Positions 26,201 to 32,988 of a DNA stretch of 64,000 nucleotides are shown in pieces. Origin of the DNA: Bathymodiolus brooksi (taxonomy: Eukaryota > Mollusca > Bivalvia > Mytilida > Modiolidae); NCBI GenBank assembly GCA_963680875.1, contig OY804579.1, forward strand, positions 85,239,095-85,303,094, in the 5' to 3' direction. Every line of letters begins with the position of its first letter. The stretch's first letter is position 1. The notes under the pieces are model-generated. The model was not told where the DNA came from and searched no databases. It saw only the letters and a program-made list of their open reading frames with translations. A program made the translations under genes and the position numbers.

Positions 26201-28381
26201 ATTGTTGAAAGTGGCATTAAACACCATAACCCTTAACTTTAGTATCTGAATCATGCAAAGTGAATGATAAGAAATGGAAATATTAGAGTATGGATAGATA
26301 GGACATATAAAGAGCCCTTGAAAATGATCAATTTTTCACCTATATCATAGCATGAACAAGTTACCTTTCAATGAGGTGATGATAATGTCCACTTTATACT
26401 AGATCAACAGTGGAGAAGCAGCAAATACCAATCTTAAAGTCTTTGGTCTGACAGAGGCTGGAATCCACGATACTAACCATTACATCATTGATATGGTTCT
26501 CTTTAATAAAGACCATAACATATACCTCAAAGTGAACCTGAGATGACTGGCCCTAGCTGCAGAGTGGTATCTGGTAATTCTAATACAACTATTAATCAAT
26601 ACATCACATGACCTTGGTGTTTATGCCAAATTTCTGCTGAATAAAGGACACCATATATATAATGCTAATAAGGATGCACATTACTGTAATTTATCATTAT
26701 TTTACCTTCAACAGCCAATTCCTCATATTGATTAACAGTTGGAGCAGGAGAACTTTTTCTTTCAGTATCGGTTCTGCCAAGTGGAGTAAATGTCTGAGTC
26801 TGTGATAAAATTTTAGGCTTCTTTACAGGAGGAGCACCTGATATCCCTGGAGTTCCCTCCCTTTTCTTTTCTGGTTTCTTGTTGCTAGACTGTATTCTTG
26901 GCAGGTCACTGTCTGCTGATGATTTACTCTGTTTTCCAAGTGCAATAAAGTCACCAGGTGGAGTAATATGAACTACAACAAGAAAGAGAATGATCAGTCA
27001 GTCATGACAGTTACCGGTATTGATAATTTGGTTACCTTTGTATATGTTGTAATTTAACTATATTCACCACGGCTACAACTGAGGCATACGATCAGACAGC
27101 TAATACTGCATGTGGAAGTAAATAAGAGACTGCTAAACAAAATATTACAAAGAAGATTTACGGTATGTTTTTCCAAAAATCGGAATGCTTTAGCTAAATG
27201 ACTAGGTGCCGATTTAACTATACTAGCTGTTGATTTATCTTACCACCACATTGACATCACAGTACCAACTCCCTCACGATAAAAAAAATCATTGAGTGTT
27301 CGACAATGAAAAACAAATTCCTTTTGAAAACATCTTATTATTGCCAACAAAACTGCAACATCTATGTAATAAATACATATGTAGTATAACTAAACTCGCA
27401 TTTTGAACATAAAAAATAAATCACTATTAACCGAATAACGACAGCAATTCACTCATGCGTTAACGCTCATACAGTGCAGTCAGAGACATAGCATGTCATA
27501 AATCACTGTGATATGAGTATCTTTTGTTCTCTTTAATGTATTTTCAATTTATTATTTTGCATTTAGTGTTTCTTACTACATGTATCACTCAAAATGCATA
27601 GGAAAGCAATTGAAACTATAAACCAGTATCACTAAAAGAGTGATCGGTCTATCACAGTGATTTATCAGGCTATGTTCCTGACAGTACTGTACATGAATTA
27701 CTGCGTTGTTAGAATACTTATGATTTATTTTCCATATTTGGAATGTAAGAGTATTTATACTATAAGCAATTTATAAGAGGAAAGCGAGCGATGGCTTGCA
27801 ATACAGTATTTTTACATCTGTTGTGTGTTAAAAGTTCAAGACAGATGATGAAGTGTCATGTCCCAGTACCGGCAGTAGATGTCTATATTAAATCTTGATC
27901 ATTTATATATTTTGGTGGAATTGACTGTCAAAACTTTTATTCCTTGGTTTAAAAGTTTGGTTTATTTATGGTTTATTTTGTTGAAAAATTATAATATAGA
28001 TCTTGTGAGCAGCAAGTGTACTGGTTGGGGAGTAGTTCTCGCCATTTTTTTACGTTTTTTATCCGATATTTTTAAGAAGCAGTCGAGAAACCTTTGTTTC
28101 ACCCCATTATTATTTTGCATGAACCATAACGATTTACCTACGAAATGAATTTTCATAAAGGAGAGCGCACGCTGATCAGGGATCCATTATTACGATGTTG
28201 CGTTTTTTAACAGAAAATGGCCGCAACAGAAGCAATTCTCGCCAACTTTCAGAAATATTGTTTTTTGTGAAGCTAAAGCATCAAAAGGAAAGAAAAACGA
28301 CATTTTAGAAAATTAAAACCTTTTCTTAAAAAGCTTACCGGTTTTTGTGTTAGTTTGTAGAAAACTCTGATAATTATCCAT
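2156..28381 (-). CDS. INTS1: INTS1, Integrator complex subunit 1 (N-terminal part, 12 coding exons, continues beyond left edge)
   Basis: INTS1 is the large scaffold subunit of the nuclear Integrator complex. Integrator cleaves nascent snRNA and promoter-proximal mRNA 3' ends through INTS11 and recruits PP2A to RNA polymerase II. Twelve exons were joined by hand from GT-AG sites and keep one frame. They read from MDNYQ through [12 protein letters not shown] near the N terminus, [53 protein letters not shown] and [11 protein letters not shown] to [13 protein letters not shown]. These match vertebrate INTS1 as I know it, in the same order. About 590 residues are present, against roughly 2,190 in human. 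The start is the first ATG of exon 1, with G at -3 and +4. The remaining three quarters lie left of base 1. No frameshift or stop was found, so the gene looks intact. Identity is very secure; the exon-1 start and the exon-12 donor are the weaker points. Confidence 0.95.
2277..3192. other. INTS1 intron 11 with a degenerate SINE-B copy and a tRNA-like head
   Basis: About 2670-2965 is a diverged minus-oriented copy of the SINE-B family seen better at 56755-57116. At 2585-2650 a tRNA-like head is visible (A-box-like TGGCAAAGTGG), with a decayed B box. Nothing else is recognised. Confidence 0.6.
3193..3301 (-). CDS. INTS1: INTS1 exon 11
   Basis: The exon encodes [20 protein letters not shown] and ends KSEKK with one base carried over. 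The acceptor is ATTTTGTAG and the donor AAAG before gtattg. It matches the human KERFVVHITDVLAVSMM stretch by position and joins exons 10 and 12 in frame. It has no ATG-initiated open frame of its own, so simple ORF calling misses it. Confidence 0.9.
3360..3480 (+). repeat. SINE-A fragment upstream of the RTE-like LINE
   Basis: This is the middle of the SINE-A family (GCGAGGTGTACTTGATACAA, then CTTGCGACAGGTTGGTGG). It stops at about 3475 where LINE 5' sequence begins. A similar 35-bp stretch resumes at 7077 beyond the LINE. Confidence 0.7.
4002..4820 (+). pseudogene. LINE apurinic-type endonuclease domain (part 1)
   Basis: The frame shows endonuclease motifs of non-LTR elements: IGTWNVRSM near residue 46, GIAEARWNE near 75 and [10 protein letters not shown] near 188. 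The conserved frame is left around base 4705. The homologous reading continues in another frame (ENQIDHF, then ATDHHLI), so one small indel broke it. Confidence 0.85.
4705..5374 (+). pseudogene. LINE endonuclease end and linker, frame-shifted segments
   Basis: The frame starting near 4705 carries the endonuclease terminal motif [10 protein letters not shown] and runs to a stop at 5223. The linker then continues in a different frame at 5220-5414 ([15 protein letters not shown]). At least two further indels separate this from the reverse-transcriptase frame. Confidence 0.75.
5374..7035 (+). pseudogene. LINE reverse transcriptase domain (553 codons open)
   Basis: Reverse-transcriptase motifs are in order: [23 protein letters not shown] (first catalytic Asp), [13 protein letters not shown], then [10 protein letters not shown] with the catalytic Asp pair, and TYLGSEVD. 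The C terminus has a Trp/Arg-rich segment ([27 protein letters not shown]). The usual RQGC of motif 4 is replaced by GQGY, a probable decay substitution. It lacks its own natural start, because the element codes one polyprotein. Confidence 0.9.
7060..7195 (+). repeat. SINE-A 3' half
   Basis: Contains the family signature CACGAAATAACTGAAATATT and the tail GTGTTCAACACCATAAAA. It directly follows the LINE 3' end. Confidence 0.85.
7257..7439 (-). CDS. INTS1: INTS1 exon 10
   Basis: Sixty-one codons, phase 0 at both ends, starting [20 protein letters not shown] and containing [11 protein letters not shown]. The acceptor is TATTACAG and the donor AAG before gtgatt. This is the block most similar to human INTS1 in the window. 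Confidence 0.95.
7660..7835 (-). repeat. SINE-A, diverged copy
   Basis: Reverse orientation: GTGTTCAATGTGACATTCAA, then AGAGAAAACCATGACCTGC and a tRNA-ward part ending near TACCTCACA. Confidence 0.75.
8001..8163. mobile_element. MITE of the CAGTAGTT family abutting INTS1 exon 9
   Basis: The left end is CAGTAGTTCCCTCTTATAAG. The right end reads, reversed, TAGGAAAATAGTTATAAGGC, a decayed version of the same terminus. Relatives are at 43081-43244 and 57879-58049. The right end reaches the exon-9 donor. Confidence 0.65.
8164..8305 (-). CDS. INTS1: INTS1 exon 9
   Basis: The exon completes a Lys codon, then reads [20 protein letters not shown] and ends [10 protein letters not shown]. The acceptor TTTTTTTTCAG lies at 8306 and the donor AGG before gtagga. 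It aligns with human RELLSAHKDNLG and NELSSARNPNN. Confidence 0.92.
8530..9328. mobile_element. TIR transposon with repeat-built ends and 8-bp target duplication (hAT-type signature)
   Basis: The ends are inverted (TGGGAACAGGACAAAAGCCC at left, TGGGTCTAGGACAAAAGCCC at right, reversed), and both arms extend to a CCCCCAATAA motif. The arms consist of reiterated GGACAAAAGCCCCC-like subunits. AAGAAATT directly flanks both sides (8522-8529 and 9329-9336). The interior is AT-rich with no recognisable transposase. It sits in INTS1 intron 8. Confidence 0.88.
9595..9715 (+). repeat. SINE-A 3' part
   Basis: Family tail CCACGATATAACTGAAATAT, then GTGGCATTAAACACCATAAC. Confidence 0.88.
9775..9920 (-). 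CDS. INTS1: INTS1 exon 8
   Basis: The exon reads [20 protein letters not shown] and ends [10 protein letters not shown] with two bases of the last codon. The donor is CTAAA before gtaagt and the acceptor TTCTTGTAG. It matches human [17 protein letters not shown] closely. The acceptor and the first 33 or so exon bases are repeated upstream in the intron. Confidence 0.94.
9896..10064. repeat. 68-bp tandem duplication carrying the exon-8 splice acceptor
   Basis: The motif GGGCTGACCTGGTTAACTAC occurs at 9905, 9973 and 10041, 68 bp apart. A fourth diverged copy is at about 11258-11340, beyond an inserted element. Each copy holds, on the minus strand, a TTTTGTAG or similar acceptor followed by the start of exon 8. 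Confidence 0.95.
10072..11257. mobile_element. Putative hAT-like element splitting the 68-bp array
   Basis: Ends are CAGTGATTCAGCCAGC and, reversed, CAGGGATTCAGCCAGG, consistent with hAT-type CAG termini. The flanks AATAATAT and AATATACA match only partly, so the target duplication is imperfect. No transposase is recognisable inside. Confidence 0.7.
10893..11055. repeat. About 70-bp tandem repeat, 2.4 copies
   Basis: ATTACAATTTGTGTGGTATT occurs three times with G-runs of differing length between copies, inside the hAT-like element. Confidence 0.9.
11338..11513. mobile_element. MITE of the CAGTCAAACCT family with TA duplication
   Basis: The termini CAGTCAAATCTG and, reversed, CAGTCAAACTTG are flanked by TA on both sides. 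It interrupts the fourth 68-bp unit exactly at its TATACAG-TA-TATTGATAG sequence. Confidence 0.88.
11888..12404. repeat. 39-bp minisatellite, 13 copies
   Basis: Near-perfect copies of a unit containing CCAGATAACCTCTCAGTGTC. Because 39 is a multiple of 3, long open frames appear on both strands. They have no other coding character. It lies in INTS1 intron 7. Confidence 0.97.
12666..12852 (-). CDS. INTS1: INTS1 exon 7
   Basis: One base plus 62 codons. It includes [40 protein letters not shown] and ends LQNPK. The acceptor is ATATTTCAG and the donor AAG before gtattt. It aligns to human DQLNRRQ, LTSTCGYKEVRL and LEMWLQNPK. Confidence 0.95.
12953..16354. mobile_element. Putative 3.4-kb TIR element (CAGTGCCTGAAAT ends) containing a nested element
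   Basis: Both ends begin CAGTGCCTGAAATG (right end reversed), and both carry an inner AGTCACTGG-CCAA block. Flanks are CCAATCAA and ATCAATCG, so no clean 8-bp duplication is visible. No transposase was recognised; the 15005-16250 interior is unassigned AT-rich DNA. The hairpin-bounded element at 13084-15004 is nested within it. The hAT assignment rests on the CAG termini only. Confidence 0.6.
13084..15004. mobile_element. Hairpin-bounded non-autonomous element, AGGCTC family, with 332-bp dimeric internal repeats
   Basis: The 5' hairpin is AGGCTCT-CA-AGAGCCT (13087-13102). Subterminal inverted repeats are TTCACCTGG (13109) and CCAGGTGAA (14990). The 3' hairpin at 14969-14999 has stems AGTTCAC/GTGAACT and GGACC/GGTCC around TTT. 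The core has four to five copies of a 332-bp unit, itself two related halves of about 166 bp, with CTATGTCCTGCGG near 13646, 13978, 14311 and 14643. Subterminal inverted repeats, a terminal hairpin and about 160-bp core repeats recall Helentron-derived elements and the bivalve 'pearl' elements. That relation is an inference. Confidence 0.85.
16750..17030 (+). repeat. SINE-A relative, divergent subfamily
   Basis: It has a different tRNA-like head (GGGTGGCTCAATGAGATAGG, A-box-like) joined to the SINE-A tail (CATGATATAGCTGAAATATT). It ends in AATC-type simple sequence. Confidence 0.75.
17606..17699 (-). CDS. INTS1: INTS1 exon 6
   Basis: Reads [20 protein letters not shown], then DINVFP with AG of the next Arg codon. 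The acceptor is AATTTCAG and the donor CCAAG before gtatta. This acidic linker is poorly conserved. It is supported by phase agreement with both neighbours and its position before the conserved RYxxQ block. Confidence 0.85.
17945..18310 (-). repeat. SINE-B, near full length
   Basis: The left end is a GTGA run and GATTGTTGTTTAACACCAAC; the right end is the tRNA-like head with a B-box-like segment (GGGTTTGAGCC, reversed). It shares the TTTCAGCTATATCATGGCG domain with SINE-A. Confidence 0.88.
18452..19880. mobile_element. Hairpin-bounded element, AGGCTC family, with about 312-bp internal repeats
   Basis: The 5' hairpin AGGCTCC-CA-GGAGCCT (18452-18467) is followed by GCTCACCTGG. Internal units start ATGGACAATT at 18739, 19051, 19364 and 19664. 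The 3' end is degraded: GCTCAGTGAGC remains, but the inner stem is lost. The 5' stem differs from the 13-kb copy by a paired T-A to C-G change. It lies in INTS1 intron 5. Confidence 0.85.
20139..20375. repeat. 24-bp minisatellite, about 10 copies
   Basis: The unit contains CATTATGATGATGTCATAAA. The core ATGATGATGTCAT is partly palindromic. Confidence 0.96.
20492..22175. mobile_element. 1.7-kb TIR element with TA duplication, adjacent to INTS1 exon 5
   Basis: The ends are CTGTATTTTACGGACTATAG and, reversed, CCGTATTTTACGGACGATAG, flanked by TA (20490 and 22176). ATAGGTCGA subrepeats occur inside both ends. The interior is AT-rich without a recognisable transposase. Confidence 0.85.
22188..22332 (-). 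CDS. INTS1: INTS1 exon 5
   Basis: Starts [18 protein letters not shown] and continues [20 protein letters not shown]; 48 codons plus one base. The acceptor is TTTTCTAG and the donor ACAG before gtaaaa. It matches human [14 protein letters not shown] and FVDNIQTAFNT. A transposon end lies 10 nt into the following intron. Confidence 0.95.
22376..22554. mobile_element. MITE of the CAGTCAAACCT family
   Basis: The left end is CAGTCAAACCTGTCCTTATG and the right end AGAGGTTAAACTG, flanked by TA. It sits in INTS1 intron 4. Confidence 0.85.
23061..23198 (-). CDS. INTS1: INTS1 exon 4
   Basis: Forty-six codons, phase 0 at both ends: [19 protein letters not shown] to [11 protein letters not shown]. The acceptor is ATGTTACAG and the donor AAG before gtaact. 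Human has ALCSLLRRDASINFKAKGN and EDENWPEIFVK. Confidence 0.96.
23311..23453. repeat. 73-bp tandem duplication (2 copies)
   Basis: Two near-identical copies of a unit containing TTCCTTACTTTAATG and ACATGTATATCACACTTAAC. Confidence 0.9.
23468..23612. repeat. Imperfect long hairpin (MITE-like)
   Basis: The arms ACAGTCTTTGCC-TTCTTGCCCGAAAGCC and GGGCTTCGAGCAAGTGGGTT-GAAGACTG pair imperfectly. Confidence 0.55.
23650..24626. mobile_element. TIR element with TA duplication (CYGTATAAGTGG ends)
   Basis: The ends CTGTATAAGTGGTTTTTTTC and, reversed, CCGTATAAGTGGTTTTTTTC are flanked by TA. It contains an AAT microsatellite at about 24375-24396. It shares the CYGTAT start with the 20-22 kb element. It lies in INTS1 intron 3. 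Confidence 0.82.
24629..24829. repeat. 32-bp tandem repeat, about 6 copies
   Basis: Units of TATCATTTTGATTACCAGAA followed by GCTTGAATACTT or GTTTGAATACTG, directly next to the TIR element. Confidence 0.95.
25379..25530 (+). repeat. SINE-A with internal deletion
   Basis: The head GGCCGTCGTGGTCGTGATCG is fused to the middle (GTCAGTGACTTGCGACAGGT) and the complete tail, with the B-box region missing. Confidence 0.88.
25634..25830 (-). CDS. INTS1: INTS1 exon 3
   Basis: Sixty-five codons after two bases that complete Val: [20 protein letters not shown], then [20 protein letters not shown]. The acceptor is TTTTAACAG and the donor GAG before gtaata. Human has CGAVKQLKVTRAKPDSTLYLSL. Confidence 0.95.
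25975..26235 (+). repeat. SINE-A, near full length
   Basis: Head GGGCGTTGTGGTCGTAATCA, B-box-like ATTCGAGTCC, and tail CTGAAATATTGTTGAAAGTG with CATTAAACACCATAACCC. Confidence 0.9.
26320..26500 (-). repeat. SINE-B with internal deletion
   Basis: ATTTTTCACCTATATCATAG and AGAAGCAGCAAATACCAATC are brought together; the 150 bp usually between them is absent. Confidence 0.78.
26706..26972 (-). CDS. INTS1: INTS1 exon 2
   Basis: The exon encodes [18 protein letters not shown], a Lys/Pro-rich low-complexity stretch ([22 protein letters not shown]), TFTPLGRTD and NQYEELAVE. The acceptor is TTGTTGTAG and the donor GAAG before gtaaaa. Human has [14 protein letters not shown], then a basic KRPKL segment, at the same place. 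The basic runs may act as a nuclear localisation signal (inference). Confidence 0.93.
27410..27735. mobile_element. Palindromic MITE-like element
   Basis: Two arms of about 100 bp are imperfect inverted repeats: AAAATAAATCA-CAGCAATTCA-CATAGC-ATAAATCACTGTGAT on the left and ATCACAGTGATTTAT-GCTATG-CTGTAC-TGAATTACTGCG on the right. The AT-rich spacer shows no gene. Confidence 0.8.
28339..28381 (-). CDS. INTS1: INTS1 exon 1 (start codon exon)
   Basis: ATG at 28381 reads [14 protein letters not shown], then G, which completes Val with exon 2. The donor is AACCG before gtaagc. The context GCAATGG has G at -3 and +4. No upstream in-frame ATG was chosen. The short N terminus is not conserved, so the support is frame agreement, the strong donor and the fit to the expected length before PPGDFIALG. 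Confidence 0.75.
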
Positions 28382-28962
28382 TGCTGTTTTAAAGGCTGTC
28401 ATGCCATCCCCACGCCACTCCCCCATTCCATAAAATACATCCTTTTCAACAGTGGTTTACCTGATAATTTTCATTTTATTGATGAAAAGTAATAATTCCA
28501 GTTTTTCTAGAATTAATTTTAATATTTTGTCCATGTTTTATGCCCTATGTGATAATATAGGATCCATGTATAAATTAGCAGTCAAAGTAATTGATGACGT
28601 AAACAGTGCATACGCAGGCGACCATTTGCATTCACATGGAATCTATTTTTATTCTGCAACCGTGAGTATTTTGGATTGTAAGGATGAGTAATAAGACAAA
28701 GTGTGACACTTTTTAGAAAGATCTTAAAGATTTGTAGAGATAAATTGGAAATATGGTGTCACTAGATTCTCCGATGATCATTCCAACACACGTGACCCCC
28801 TGTTGATGTTATGACATTCGATAAAAATTAATACGAAGGATTGGTACAGCGTCCTTTAATGATGGTGAAAAAATTTAACGAAAATTCGTGAGCGCTCGTG
28901 CTAAATGAGACTTCTTGGCGAAAACTACTCCCCAACCACCATTGTGTAGAGTCAAAAATATG

Positions 28963-29598
28963 CTCGCTATGTACCTAAAATACCACAAAGCCGGACTCAC
29001 TCCTACTACCCCTGTCACTTCAACCGCTATTTCCCATCAAAATGTCGATAGGACGCAAATCACTTACTAATTTCCGTAGTGAAATGATTTTTCTTCAAGG
29101 AAAACCCATATTTTTATAATCCTCCGATTTTGTTGACAATGGACACCTACGTGGCTGCAAAAGGGAAAGTAGGTCACGTGACATCTTCCGCCTTTCGGTC
29201 GTTCTCTGATTTTATCATATATAAATACTAAACACTAGAAATTCCAAATTCAAATTACAAGGTGCCAAAATATGAATTTCTCATATATGTTTCGTAAGGC
29301 AATGATAAAACCCGAGAACAACCGAAAGATGTCATGTGACCTACTTTCCCTTTTTGCAGCCACGTAGGTGTCCATTGTCAACAAAATCGGAGGATTATCT
29401 GTCAGTATGGGGATGTAGATGGTAGGAAGATATAAAAAACAGGTTTTCCTTGAAGAAAAATAATTTCACTACGGAAATTAGTAAGCGATTTGTGTCCTAT
29501 TAACATTTTGACAGGGGAAATAGCAGTTGAAGTGACAGGGGTAGTAGGAGTGAGTCCGGCCTTGTGGTATTTTAGGTACATAGCGAGCATATTTTTGA
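28963..29598. repeat. Large inverted duplication (arms about 255 and 293 bp)
   Basis: Arm 28963-29218 and arm 29306-29598 are near-identical inverted copies around an 87-bp spacer. The right arm has about 30 extra bases. The left arm contains GTCACGTGAC (29173-29182), changed to GTCATGTGAC in the right arm. No coding capacity is convincing. Confidence 0.92.
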
Positions 29599-30901
29599 CT
29601 CAACCAGTAAATAAATTGGTGGAAAATGGCAGTTTGCGAAAATAAATTAAAGAATGATCAGATTATTACTTTCCTGGTAAGATTAGTTATATAGACCTTG
29701 TTGATGCTTCAGTATATATATTTAAGTTGCTCGATTCGCATTTGTGTTTTATACCGATATTAACCCTCCCCCTTTTTCACTCTCTTGCCAGTCTTGGGAC
29801 ATTGCAATTCTGGCTTGGCGGTTTTCTTTGTTAATTCTACCTTTCCCCTTTGGTGGTCTTTTACCAGACATTTTGATTCAAATCAGATTCAAATGCAACA
29901 ATTTTCTGTAACATTCAAAGTTTTCTTCTTTGCCTATTTTTTCACATTTTCGGCGATCTCAAGCGTATTTGTGATCAAGAATTATATTCTGAATCAGGCT
30001 GCGTTCGAAATTCCACCAAACTCATCATCTGGTAACAAACCTTTCAATCATTTCTCGAAGCTTAGCCATGACTGAAAATCAATCAAAGTCTCTAGTGAAC
30101 AACTTTCCTTTCAACGTTCAGCCAACTGCACTAATGATTCACCATAACATCATAAATACTTCAAATGTTGTTCTGCCTAATTTTAAATGAGATATAAAAT
30201 CGCCCGTCGTAAATCTTAGAACTGTTTTCTAATGATTTTTGGTAAGCTTTATCTTCTGCCATCGCCAAATTAATTCAATTATTGATCTGAATTTGTTTTA
30301 TATATCCAACAAAATAAGAATTTCATTTGCGCTAACAGATAAGGCTAATACAACTCCGGCCAACACAGTAGAGGGATTCAGGAGCGCCCTCAAGGCGCGT
30401 CCTGACACCAACCAGACCAGCTCCCACCTGTATATAGTTTTACCTGTAAATAGTCGGTAGAAGACTGCTGTGTTGCCCGACACTGCGCAAAGTTTTCGCG
30501 GAACCTTATACATTCACGTGTGAATCTGGTTCCTAAATTGGAAGAAGAAGAAGAATTTGAACATCTATTATTGGTAACCCAATATGCAAAAATCACGTTG
30601 GGTGACCTTTTGATAGACCAGCTCCATGAGTATGTTAATATCATCACTATTTATACGGCAGTCTTATTGACATTTTGACAGGGGAAATAGCAGTTGAAGT
30701 GACAGGGGTAGTAGGGGTGAGTCCGGCCTTGTGGTATTTTAGGTACATAGCGAGCATATTTTTGACTCAACCAGTAAATAAATTGGTGGAAAATGGCAGT
30801 TTGCGAAAATAAATTAAAGAATGATCAGATTATTACTTTCCTGGTAAGGTTAGTTATATAGACCTTGTTGATGCTTCAGTATATATATTTAAGTTGCTCG
30901 A
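29499..30901. repeat. 236-bp direct repeats flanking about 0.93 kb
   Basis: 29499-29734 and 30666-30901 are direct copies at a constant offset of 1,167 bp with only a few substitutions. The left half of each is also part of the inverted duplication. Both include a TATA-like run. Confidence 0.93.
30330..30557 (+). mobile_element. 3' end of a truncated LINE
   Basis: A fragment of reverse-transcriptase C terminus is readable (NTVEGFRSALKAR). It is followed by a short 3' region that ends in a GAA-type tail (GGAAGAAGAAGAAGAA), similar to the tail of the element at 31311-32709. Confidence 0.65.
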
Positions 30902-30946
30902 GACTTGTCTAACGATTTGGGTACTCGTCGTCGAAAGTGGCACAGG
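30866..30946 (+). promoter_or_regulatory. Candidate core promoter and non-coding first exon (tentative)
   Basis: A TATA-like run (AGTATATATATTTAAG) at about 30879-30894 is followed by about 50 bp ending in CACAGG before gtgagt, a consensus donor, at 30947. This could be the 5' UTR exon of the transporter, whose exon 1 begins with an acceptor at 37010. There is no transcript evidence, and the TATA-like run is duplicated at about 29712-29727. Confidence 0.2.
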
Positions 30947-31241
30947 GTGAGTATGATGATATTTCGAACACACCCTTAGATATTCCCCGAGTGCAGCTGT
31001 TTCCGTTTTGTCGAGGAGCTCATGATCAGTTGGGCCTATTATATTTGTGTGAGTAATAACTTACCCTTATGTGTTTTTATTATATTAGATAGATAGTTCT
31101 TCAAAGGGTATGGACACACACAAACTGAAAGATCATTAGGTCTTGTAAAAATCCCAAATGGGAAACCGGATACCGATGGGAAACCCATTGGCCTTGAAGT
31201 TGAACACACACTACTAACTATGTCACTAGTAACATGATTTC

Positions 31242-32988
31242 TGGTTGAATGTCAGGTCGAGTTGATAATCAAGGCAGCTTGAGACACATATTTAATTACA
31301 CAAACATAATTTCTTTAATACATGATTTATCACAAAACAATGACAAAAATATACAAACAGATTTGATAATAATGGACTTCGCAAAAGCTTTCGACAAGGT
31401 ACCACACAAAAGACTGCTGTACAAAATGAAATACTTTGGCATATCAGAACAAATCATAAACTGGGTTAAATCTTTTCTCTCAAACAGAACTCAAACAGTA
31501 CTTTTAGAAAATATGACATCATCAAAAATACCAGTCACATCCGGTGTCCCACAGGGTACAGTTCTTGGACCAATACTTTTTCTAATCTACATTAACGACC
31601 TCCCTGAATACATCAAACATAGCCGTATCTGACTTTTTGCAGATGACAGTATGATCTATCGACAAATCAAATCACAAAGCGACTGCCTCAAGCTCCAAGA
31701 AGATCTCGAAGCTGCCATAAAATGAGAACAAGACTGGCTCATGTCATTTCACCCAGACAAGTGTAACATCATGAATATAACAACCAAGAGAAATCCAATC
31801 CACTTTTACTATAACATGCATGGCCATATATTAGAATCTGTTCAACACGCAAAATATCTAGGTGTCACAATCTCAACAGACCTAAAATGGAACACCCACA
31901 TCCAACAAACTGCCGCCAAAGCAAACAAATCATTATGTTTTATCAGAAGAAATCTATAAGTACAATCACAAACGATAAAAGAACGAGCATATCAAACCCT
32001 AATAAGACCCAAATTAGAATACTGCTGCACTGTTTGGGATCCTCACACAAACGAAAACATCAACTCGCTAGAAAAGGTACAGCGACGGGCAGCCAGGTAT
32101 ACATGCAACAGACATCATAACACCAGCAGTGTGTCTGAGATGTTAAACACCATGAATTGGCAAACTCTACAAGAACGCCGACTAAGAACTAGGCTCATAA
32201 TGTTTCACAAAGTAATAAATGAAAATATCGCTATCCCTACACAAAATATATTACTTCAGAGCCAGTCTACGACAAGATCTTCCCGAAAAGACTCCTACAG
32301 ACAAATCCAATGCAATAAAGACAGTTATAAATTTTCTTTCTTTTGTCAAACCATTAAAGACTGGAACAAATTATCCCCTGACATAACCAAAAACACCACT
32401 ACAGAATCCTTCAAGGGTGCACTCACTCACAATGTGCTCCTTGATACTTATCCACACAGAATAAAATAAACAGAAATCATGTTTTTATCTTAATAAATGA
32501 AAAATAAAAAATAAAAAAATTGTAAAAATCCTAAATTAAAAGAAAAATTGTAAAAACTGATAATATAAAACTAAAAAATAATAATAACAATTATGTCAAA
32601 TAAATTATCTATGTTCTGAAAATTTTTATAAATTTGAAAACATTTTACCAGGCATGCGCCGGAAAGTAAACATCAGTACGTTGATGGTTTTCCGTAACCA
32701 AAGAAGAAGAACATAATACACAGTACACGTCAGCACGAGTTCTAAATATAAACTTTAAGAATGAGAGAGCGGGTACGCCTAAAATAAGTATTACTGAAAT
32801 CCGGTATAATAAAATATAATTAATTCTCTTTTCCGGGGTGACGTCACTTCCTCTAACAACAACGAGTCGGCCATCTTTAGGTGGTGAAAATCAAATTTAA
32901 ATTGGCAAATGTTTCACCGCCTCAATGACAAGGGAGATAATTCGTTGACCGAAATACCCAGATGCCCGGAAAAGAGAATATTGTTACA
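31242..32988 (-). mobile_element. LTR (3' LTR of a minus-strand Gypsy-type element), split by a LINE insertion
   Basis: On the plus strand it starts TGGTTGAATGTCAGGT and ends ATATTGTTACA. Next to it is a polypurine tract on the minus strand (AAAGAAGGGA), expected just upstream of a 3' LTR. Without the 1.4-kb insertion the LTR is about 340 bp. The partner is at 34433. Confidence 0.85.
31311..32709 (+). mobile_element. 5'-truncated CR1/jockey-type LINE inserted in the LTR
   Basis: It is flanked by an 8-bp duplication AACATAAT (31303-31310 and 32710-32717). The reverse-transcriptase part shows [43 protein letters not shown] and AKYLGVTI, then a C-terminal SLEKVQRRAARY segment. In-frame stops (31630, 31722 and 31957 regions) make it inactive. 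The 3' end is A-rich, then AAGAAGAAG. The nesting dates it after the LTR element. Confidence 0.92.

Noticed and set aside
28018..28943. 25-bp inverted match GGTTGGGGAGTAGTT at 28.02 and 28.92 kb
   Set aside because: Similarity does not extend beyond about 25 bp and no target duplication is visible, so no element is called.
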